This document shows, piece after piece, positions 1 to 5,035 of a stretch of DNA of 5,790 nucleotides. Made by a program: the position numbers and the translations under genes. Position 1 is the first letter of the stretch; the number at the start of each line of letters is the position of its first letter. The notes beneath the pieces were generated by a model. The model saw only the letters and a list, made by a program, of their open reading frames with translations. It was not told the origin of the DNA and did no database searches. The DNA is from an uncultured Flavobacteriales bacterium (GTDB taxonomy: Bacteria > Bacteroidota > Bacteroidia > Flavobacteriales > Crocinitomicaceae). The stretch lies in NCBI GenBank assembly GCA_946478775.1, contig CAMLDR010000236.1, forward strand, positions 1-5,790, read 5' to 3'.

Positions 1-1
1 G

Positions 2-304
2 CGCATCAAGGAATTGTGGCAGAAAAAAGACTATGGTCAGTACGGAGTGAACGGGAAATTGCCTGTAAACTTCCTTTCCAATAACGATATCACAGGTGGT
101 AACTCCGGTTCCCCGGTGATCAACGCAAACGGAGAATTGATCGGAACGGCATTTGACGGTAACTGGGAAGCAATGTCCGGTGACATCTACTTCGAGCCGA
201 ACATTCAGCGCACGATCTCTTTGGACGTTCGCTACACGCTTTGGTTGATCGACAAGTGCTACGGCGCAAGTAATTTGGTTAATGAAATGAAGTTGGTTAA
301 ATAA
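2..304 (+). CDS. S46 family serine peptidase (dipeptidyl-peptidase 7-like), C-terminal fragment
   Basis: This is the last 100 residues of a gene whose start lies outside the window; the reading frame is open from base 2. It carries the S46 signature TGGNSGSPV with the nucleophilic serine at bases 104-106, then [18 protein letters not shown] and the conserved tail ending near LVNEMKLV. Full-length S46 enzymes are roughly 700 residues, so about one seventh is present. Family members are periplasmic or surface exopeptidases that release dipeptides from the N-terminus of oligopeptides and feed amino-acid catabolism in Bacteroidota. In Porphyromonas enzymes the residue 18 positions after the catalytic serine sets P1 preference: Gly in DPP7 (hydrophobic P1), Arg in DPP11 (Asp/Glu P1). 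Here it is Gly (bases 158-160), so DPP7-like specificity is inferred. G+C is near 48%, consistent with a resident gene. The family call is firm; the exact substrate is not. Confidence 0.95.
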   Translation, partial: RIKELWQKKDYGQYGVNGKLPVNFLSNNDITGGNSGSPVINANGELIGTAFDGNWEAMSGDIYFEPNIQRTISLDVRYTLWLIDKCYGASNLVNEMKLVK

Positions 305-342
305 CAAAGTAGTCAGCCGAGGTTGACACTTCATTACTTTGT
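304..342 (+). repeat. Stem-loop just after the peptidase stop codon
   Basis: An inverted repeat begins at the last base of the stop codon. ACAAAGTAGT (304-313) pairs with ATTACTTTGT (333-342) over 10 bp, including one G-U pair. A second inverted repeat lies inside it, GTCAGC (312-317) with GTTGAC (322-327), also including a G-U pair and with a short loop. The two stems compete for bases 312-313. No T-run follows it, so it is not itself a typical intrinsic terminator. It may stabilise the 3' end of the peptidase mRNA. Its function is not known. Confidence 0.45.
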
Positions 343-361
343 AATCAATAAATAATAATAG

Positions 362-394
362 AAAAGCCGCTGGTCTTGGGACTGGCGGCTTTTT
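362..394 (+). terminator. Intrinsic terminator of the S46 peptidase gene, possibly bidirectional
   Basis: The left arm at 362-375 (AAAAGCCGCTGGTC) pairs along its full 14 bp with the right arm at 380-393 (GACTGGCGGCTTTT). Two pairs are G-U, and the loop is the four bases TTGG. The right arm runs into five Ts and a further T-rich stretch, which is the classic factor-independent form. On the minus strand the same hairpin is followed by TTTTC and a TATTATTATT stretch. It could therefore also stop transcripts of the STAND gene, which converges on it from the other side and ends 41 bases away. Confidence 0.88.
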
Positions 395-434
395 GTTTGT
401 GATTTTTAAAGTGGCGTTGCTTGCTATTTAGAGA

Positions 435-3395
435 TTACATTTTTGTCATTTGGATAGCCCCAAATTTTGTATTGTTAATTTTTCCAAATCCAAATTTCAC
501 TAAGTCTCCGACTTTTAATTGTCCAAAAGTTTGATCTATTAAACTTGCTTCTCGAAAATAAATTCTACCTTGTATTTTGTCTGAATCATATTTTATGTAG
601 CCATATTTTGATTGGTCATTATGCAATTTTATAATTGTACCGTCGTATCCAGTTTCTTGAGGTTCAAGATTAATAATATCTAATTGTATATTAACAGTTT
701 TATTCTTTTTAATCGGTTCATGAATAGATTTTGGTCTGCTTTGTTGGAAATGATTCCTATATCCATTTAGACGATCCATTTTTCTTTTGAACCTAAAGTG
801 AATCTGTTCAGGGAATTTAGATAATCCGAACTCACAGATTTCGATTGCTACTGATTTGTTATGAATTCGATAACAAGTATCAATTAAACTTTCCAATGCT
901 AATGTTATATCGTTAAGCTCTTCAGAAGATAAATCTTTAGAAATGTCAATTTGTTTTAATTGAGCAAAGAGCATATGACCATACTTATTGTAAACTCTTT
1001 TAAGTTGTTCTTTTATTTTCTGTCTAATAGTATATTCCCTCTCAAATTTATCATTCCAAAAGAAACATTCTCTCATAACTATTAAAGCAAGTAAATGTAG
1101 CTTCTGATTTTTAGTCAGATTTACGTTAAGCGATGCATATTTAGAATAATAACTTTCAAGAATTTTAATAGATTTTTCTTTGTCTAAACTCCAAGAATAG
1201 CTTGAATATCGTTTCAAAACTTCAAATTCATAATAATCATCGAAATACTCATCAAACAATTTTATTGCGGGTTCTTTTTCTCCACGATGATTGAAAAGAA
1301 AATCAGCTAAATCTAAAAGTGCCTCAAATTTTACATCATAGGAGAATTCTTTACCATGTCGCAATATTTCTCTATATTGCTGAATTGTAGTTTCTGGATT
1401 TGATTGATGACGCAAAGTTTTGACATGGGTTAGTAATGCTCTATCTGTATCAGTTGTGATGTTTGTTTTTATTCTATCATAAAAAGCTTTGGTTCCACTT
1501 CGAAAACCATCACCTCTTTTATTATATTCTTGTTTCATGATTTCAAGAATGTCTTTTGAATCAACTTTGAAGGATCCATCTTCATCAACTTCAATTAAAC
1601 GAAGCTTTACAAGTTTATCTAAGGAATTGTTGAATAAAGCTTCATCCTCATCTTTTTTATTTAGGATAAACTTTATGTGTTTAACTAAGCTTGTGAGAGA
1701 GTCTTTAGGGGTTAGTAATCCAATGACGGTGAAAATATCTTGTGCAAGTTTGTCCCCTTCCAGTTGCTTATAATTTCTTCCATATAGAAATTCATTTCTT
1801 TCAGAATGGGAGTTAACCCGCTTCATGTCATTTAGAAAATCTTCAGTAAGCTTTCCTCTTTGAACAAAGCAATTTACAAATCGAATAATTTCGATTGGTT
1901 TTCCAATTGTTATTTTATGGATTTCATTTTTAATGTTGCCTTTACTAATTTGAGATTCTACGTCCTTCAGTTGCAATTGAGTATAATTGTGTTCAAATGT
2001 CAAAACCTCATAAAGAAACTTAATCGTGTTGGATATGTCTAATTCGTTTGTTTGAATGTCATCACCGATTTTAAGGAAATTATTTCGAGTGGTAATAATT
2101 ACCTTATGGTAAACGGTATTTAGTTGTTTAATGAATAACGTAATCTTTTCTTTATCGATATCTTCAAATGTTTCATAATCATCTATTACAAGTAACATTT
2201 TGGACTTTTCATCAATGATTTTTTTAGGATCGATTGAATCTTCTGAATAAATTAGCATATTCAGTTTCTGTATTAGTTCTTCAAAACTGGAAATACGATT
2301 TTCTGAATTTATTGGAATTATTTTGCCTGTAAATTTATTGAGTTCTCTGTCTTTAGCCGAAAGAAAAATTATAAATTCAAAAGTTTTTTTTTCACTGAGA
2401 GAAAGCTCCCCACAAATTTTTTGAACAGTAGCTGTTTTACCATTTCCTCCGTGTCCCCATAATGTAATGCATACAGAAGAGCCTTTTTCTTTACCAGTTA
2501 GAAAATTATAAACTTTTTCTTTTATACTCCCTACCTCTATGTATCTTTTATAATTAGGATGAAAGACATTTATAATACAGCCATTAGGTTGTCGCTTTAA
2601 TACTCCATTATTCGCACTAAATTCAAATTCCTCCCAACATTTAGTGAAATCGTTATCTGATTTATCAATTCTATTGTATCGAATTTTTCCAAGTAATGCT
2701 TGTTGAACATTTCTAAACACATACAAACCATCTTCATTAGGTTCAATGTGAATGAATGGAGATAATCGGAAATAAGTATTGGGTTCATAAGAGGCGTATA
2801 GGTTGCCTAATTCAAATTCTGATATTTCTTTTGAACATCTCCAATTACTCCTAATATCTCCCTCGGAATCGTATATAGTACCGGTATATTCTTGTGTCGC
2901 TTCATCGAATCCTTGACAAACAATTAGATCAGTTTTCCTACTGAGTATTTGAATTCTTAAGTTCAATAGTTTTTGATACCATTCATCAAATAGTTTAGAA
3001 AAGTTGTATAGATCATCTTCAAAACTATAGCCATGACCAATTAAATCATTTCTAAGTTCAGCATAGTCTGTTAGTTCAGATTTAGTTTGTTCTTTAGATA
3101 GTTGGTTATTAATGTCAAGTTTTTGGATTAAGCTAGCAATAGTACCAATTGATGGTTTTTGAATTTCTTTTATAATATTACCTTGAAGTACAAAGTCAGT
3201 AATTCCAATTTCTTCAAAATTTTTGTTCCAATAATAAGAAAGTAACAAATAGAAAGCATATTCTACTCTAACTTGGTGATAAACACGAATTTCAGCCGTT
3301 CCTTCGAAGCGTCTAATCTTTTTTTCAATTGTATTTAATATGTAATCCATATAGGAAAATTTATTTAATCTTGTTTTTGTTCGAGACTGCTCCAC
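435..3395 (-). CDS. HEPN-STAND NTPase with helical repeats and C-terminal cold-shock-like domain (predicted defence protein)
   Basis: This encodes 986 residues, probably cytoplasmic; no signal peptide or membrane segment is seen. Domains in order are as follows. Residues about 15-150 are a helical HEPN-like domain with the Rx4-6H motif ELRNDLIGH (R115, N116, H121), the active-site pattern of HEPN RNases. Residues about 165-290 are a linker domain I do not recognise. Residues about 290-510 are a STAND P-loop core: Walker A GHGGNGKT (314-321), Walker B LLVIDD (401-406), sensor-1 VIITTR (432-437), and a GKP motif (498-500) like GLPL of NB-ARC proteins. Residues about 545-620 look like a winged helix. 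Residues about 640-870 are helical repeats, TPR-like. Residues 917-983 resemble a cold-shock OB fold (YGYIKY, then GRIYFREASL). STAND proteins switch on ligand binding and release an effector; here RNA cleavage by HEPN is inferred. The start is GTG; ATG at 3350 (residue 16), behind an A/T-rich leader, is a credible alternative. G+C is near 30% against nearly 50% in resident neighbours, which suggests acquisition. Confidence 0.85.
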   Translation of the reverse strand: MEQSRTKTRLNKFSYMDYILNTIEKKIRRFEGTAEIRVYHQVRVEYAFYLLLSYYWNKNFEEIGITDFVLQGNIIKEIQKPSIGTIASLIQKLDINNQLSKEQTKSELTDYAELRNDLIGHGYSFEDDLYNFSKLFDEWYQKLLNLRIQILSRKTDLIVCQGFDEATQEYTGTIYDSEGDIRSNWRCSKEISEFELGNLYASYEPNTYFRLSPFIHIEPNEDGLYVFRNVQQALLGKIRYNRIDKSDNDFTKCWEEFEFSANNGVLKRQPNGCIINVFHPNYKRYIEVGSIKEKVYNFLTGKEKGSSVCITLWGHGGNGKTATVQKICGELSLSEKKTFEFIIFLSAKDRELNKFTGKIIPINSENRISSFEELIQKLNMLIYSEDSIDPKKIIDEKSKMLLVIDDYETFEDIDKEKITLFIKQLNTVYHKVIITTRNNFLKIGDDIQTNELDISNTIKFLYEVLTFEHNYTQLQLKDVESQISKGNIKNEIHKITIGKPIEIIRFVNCFVQRGKLTEDFLNDMKRVNSHSERNEFLYGRNYKQLEGDKLAQDIFTVIGLLTPKDSLTSLVKHIKFILNKKDEDEALFNNSLDKLVKLRLIEVDEDGSFKVDSKDILEIMKQEYNKRGDGFRSGTKAFYDRIKTNITTDTDRALLTHVKTLRHQSNPETTIQQYREILRHGKEFSYDVKFEALLDLADFLFNHRGEKEPAIKLFDEYFDDYYEFEVLKRYSSYSWSLDKEKSIKILESYYSKYASLNVNLTKNQKLHLLALIVMRECFFWNDKFEREYTIRQKIKEQLKRVYNKYGHMLFAQLKQIDISKDLSSEELNDITLALESLIDTCYRIHNKSVAIEICEFGLSKFPEQIHFRFKRKMDRLNGYRNHFQQSRPKSIHEPIKKNKTVNIQLDIINLEPQETGYDGTIIKLHNDQSKYGYIKYDSDKIQGRIYFREASLIDQTFGQLKVGDLVKFGFGKINNTKFGAIQMTKM

Positions 3396-3553
3396 TGTTA
3401 AAGTAGTCCAACTACGATTATTTATTACCAGTAAACGATTTTAATTGTTTAAAGCTCATCAGAAAACTCGTGAATGTAGTCTCAGTAAATAGTGCTTAGC
3501 GCGTTTCGCTCCTCCAATACTACTCAAAAAAATCAAAACAAAAATCCGGAGAA
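3396..3553 (-). other. Leader region upstream of the STAND gene
   Basis: These 158 bases separate the membrane-protein stop from the STAND gene start, and both genes lie on the minus strand. The region holds a small perfect inverted repeat (GTAGT 3403-3407, ACTAC 3411-3415, three-base loop) only 7 bases before the GTG start. It also holds a G+C-rich patch at about 3491-3516 with a 4-bp hairpin (AGCG 3498-3501, CGCT 3507-3510), and a possible 13-codon reading frame at 3459-3418 on the minus strand (MSFKQLKSFTGNK). No convincing terminator for the upstream gene is present. No clear Bacteroidota promoter is present either; the best -7 element match (TAGTATTG, near 3520) lacks a properly spaced partner. 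The STAND gene may have its own promoter here or be read through from upstream. Confidence 0.3.
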
Positions 3554-4165
3554 CTAAAATTTTCTCTTTTGGGTTATAATTCTAAGCTTAAAAGGTTGAT
3601 CGGCTCTGAAGTTTCCGTTTGAATCTTGTTTAATCAAAATGACTCCTTTGTCTATCAGGAGTTTATTGCCCATGATACTACGATCTTCTCCCAAGGGATC
3701 TTTTTCACTGAGCAGGATCGTGTCGCCGCTTATGCGGTATTCGCCGTAATTAGTTGTCTCGCTAAACACAGCATAATCACTTAGTTTGTAGGTTTTGTTT
3801 TGTCTCAGGTAAAGCGTTAGACCATTGATATCGCCGTCGTAATGAGCTTGCAGGACAACCGGGCTGGATTCCCGGAGATTCAGTTGAATGCGCAGCGTGA
3901 TAACAACTACAGTGTGAATGAGGCAGACAACTATAGGAAAAAGGTATCCGCGTGTTTTGGTTTTCAGAAGCCGGATCAGGGAGTAAATAATGACTCCGAT
4001 TAAAAGCGCATGCATGAAAAAGAACCGGATGCTCAATAGAAATCCGGTAATGAAACCTTCCTCGATCTGGTAGAATGACCGGATCTCATCATCCAGCACG
4101 AAGGCTGAGATCAGGATGGAGAAGATGGTGAGGAGGATGATTGGTTTTCTGTTGGTTCGGTTCAT
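3554..4165 (-). CDS. Unrecognised membrane protein with three N-terminal helices and an extracytoplasmic beta-rich tail
   Basis: This encodes 203 residues that I cannot assign to a family. Three hydrophobic segments are visible at about residues 8-24, 38-66 and 74-93. Basic residues at the N-terminus (MNRTNRK) and between helices 2 and 3 (KTKTR), with an acidic loop between helices 1 and 2, put the N-terminus inside and the C-terminal 100 residues on the outer side of the inner membrane. That tail is polar, alternates short strands and turns (for example NYGEYRISGDTILLSEKD) and looks beta-rich. Small stress- or lipid-related sensor domains can look like this, but there is no motif to name one. 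The ATG start at 4165 follows an A/T-rich stretch. G+C is about 47%, matching the peptidase and WG-repeat genes rather than the two low-G+C modules on either side, so it is probably a resident gene. Confidence 0.75.
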   Translation of the reverse strand: MNRTNRKPIILLTIFSILISAFVLDDEIRSFYQIEEGFITGFLLSIRFFFMHALLIGVIIYSLIRLLKTKTRGYLFPIVVCLIHTVVVITLRIQLNLRESSPVVLQAHYDGDINGLTLYLRQNKTYKLSDYAVFSETTNYGEYRISGDTILLSEKDPLGEDRSIMGNKLLIDKGVILIKQDSNGNFRADQPFKLRIITQKRKF

Positions 4166-4209
4166 GGTTTCCGGGATAGAAGAAAGACTATTTCAATAAT
4201 AGCTTGCTT

Positions 4210-4362
4210 TTATTCAGGTTTAATTTTCACGATTTTATTGTCCCGCAAAACAACCAATTCACTGTTTTTAGACTTCTTAAATTCTAAAAGTTTTTCATAC
4301 ACTTTTTCAAGCCCTTTCAGAATTTTAATTTTTTCTTCTTTTTGAATTTCACTTGTTTTCAT
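4210..4362 (-). CDS. 50-residue partner of the zeta-like toxin, candidate antitoxin
   Basis: This is a short gene of 50 codons from ATG at 4362-4360 to TAA at 4212-4210. The N-terminal half is a highly charged helix rich in Lys and Glu (QKEEKIKILKGLEKVYEKL). It is followed by FKKSKNSELVVLRDNKIVKIKPE, which reads as a turn plus a small beta hairpin. Its start lies 14 bases inside the end of the zeta-like gene, in another frame, which points to translational coupling and fixed stoichiometry. Small proteins of this shape, ending in a pattern like LVVxRxxKIVxIxP, sit beside COG4185 zeta-like ATPases in other bacteria as far as I recall, which supports an antitoxin role. The G+C is low, as in its partner. 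The membrane-protein gene starts 44 bases further on. That it is a real gene is likely; the antitoxin function is inferred from context. Confidence 0.72.
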   Translation of the reverse strand: MKTSEIQKEEKIKILKGLEKVYEKLLEFKKSKNSELVVLRDNKIVKIKPE

Positions 4363-4933
4363 AATGATTTTTTAAAAGGTTGAACTTCTCTTGGTTCAGA
4401 ATATTCAGTACTCCATCAATTTGTTTATCGGCTAAAAGTTCGTGTATCCCTTCGGAATTATCAAAAATTAGTGCGCCGTCAACAATTGGAAGATAAATAT
4501 CAAACAAATTTAGAATTCCTCTGGTGTATCTTCTTTCAATAACTTCCGGTTCAATGTTGTGACCGCCTTCGAATACTCTTGTTTTTACACGTTCTTTAGC
4601 CAGATCACTATTTTGTAACCAAAAGAACAATAATGTTACACGATACCCTTTTTTCTTCGCCTCAATTATTTTGCTTTTATAACTTTTCGTTGATAATGTT
4701 GTTTCAAATGCGAAATTTTCGTTCGCAGAAAGTAATTCATTGATTCTGTTTAACATGATTCGCCCTGATTCAAAGGATACTTTTTCAGGTTGAAAAGGTG
4801 ATAGTCCTTTTGCGATTTCATCCGCGTTGACAAATTCTTTACAATCTAAAATATCAGGCAAGATCGTGAATGAGGCGGTAGTTTTACCAGCTCCGTTGCA
4901 ACCTGCTATTATGTAAAGCTTTTTCTCATCCAC
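4349..4933 (-). CDS. Zeta-toxin-like P-loop kinase (COG4185-type ATPase)
   Basis: This encodes 194 residues from GTG at 4933. An in-frame GTG at 4969 would add 12 residues. I prefer 4933 because it gives MDEKKLYIIAGCNGAGKTT, with the first strand close to the N-terminus as in relatives, and because the extra 12 codons lie over two palindromes. Motifs from this start are: Walker A GCNGAGKTT at residues 11-19; NADEIAKGLSPF near 36-47 with an Asp (D38) in the position of the zeta catalytic base; FETTLS near 76-81; and an Arg-rich lid RVKTRVFEGGHNIEPEVIERRYTRG ending near residue 139. Zeta toxins phosphorylate UDP-N-acetylglucosamine and block cell-wall synthesis. COG4185 relatives share the fold, but their substrate is less certain. 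The gene is followed by an overlapping small partner gene. G+C is near 28-30%, unlike the neighbouring resident genes. The family call is strong; toxicity is inferred. Confidence 0.88.
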   Translation of the reverse strand: MDEKKLYIIAGCNGAGKTTASFTILPDILDCKEFVNADEIAKGLSPFQPEKVSFESGRIMLNRINELLSANENFAFETTLSTKSYKSKIIEAKKKGYRVTLLFFWLQNSDLAKERVKTRVFEGGHNIEPEVIERRYTRGILNLFDIYLPIVDGALIFDNSEGIHELLADKQIDGVLNILNQEKFNLLKNHYENK

Positions 4934-4935
4934 AA

Positions 4936-4949
4936 TTGTAAATTTACAA
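4936..4949. promoter_or_regulatory. Perfect 14-bp palindrome at the start of the zeta-like gene, candidate operator
   Basis: TTGTAAATTTACAA is its own reverse complement and ends two bases before the preferred GTG start at 4933. On the minus strand a TATAAT hexamer (4955-4950) abuts it, so a transcript from that element would start inside the palindrome. A symmetric site overlapping the start of a toxin-antitoxin cassette is the usual place for autoregulation by the toxin-antitoxin complex. No DNA-binding motif is evident in either protein, so the regulator is unknown. A chance palindrome in A/T-rich DNA cannot be excluded. Confidence 0.45.
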
Positions 4950-4960
4950 ATTATATTTAC

Positions 4961-4977
4961 TCTCACCACTGGTGAGA
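4961..4977. promoter_or_regulatory. 17-bp odd palindrome upstream of the zeta-like cassette
   Basis: TCTCACCACTGGTGAGA has 8-bp perfect arms around one central base (C4969). It is richer in G+C than its surroundings and sits just upstream of the TATAAT hexamer at 4955-4950, where a repressor would cover a promoter. The alternative GTG start at 4969 falls exactly at its centre, which argues against that start. There is no T-run after it on either strand, so it is not a typical terminator for the WG-repeat gene upstream. Its sequence is unrelated to the 14-bp palindrome 11 bases away. Confidence 0.45.
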
Positions 4978-5035
4978 TTTCTGGAAGAAGAATAGGAAAA
5001 AACGTCGTTACCCAAATTGGTTTACAAGAAAGATT

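Noticed and set aside
1489..2042. Plus-strand reading frames inside the STAND gene
   Set aside because: They lie opposite a long continuous minus-strand gene with clear motifs, and their translations are low-complexity with no recognisable domain.
3510..3553. TAGTATTG as a Bacteroidota -7 promoter element for the STAND gene
   Set aside because: It has one mismatch to TAnnTTTG, and no TTG-type -33 element lies at the usual spacing; the T-rich stretch makes partial matches likely by chance.
3457..3556. A second minus-strand frame running past the membrane-protein stop and reading ...SSIGGAKRAKHYLLRLHSRVF before a TGA that overlaps the ATG at 3459
   Set aside because: It needs a frameshift at the end of the membrane-protein gene, has no start codon of its own with a suitable context, and matches nothing I recognise. 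It could be a decayed remnant, but I cannot support that.
4978..5035. T6 run on the minus strand after the WG-repeat gene as an intrinsic terminator
   Set aside because: The bases before it form only 3-4 bp stems with unfavourable loops, so a stable terminator hairpin is not supported.
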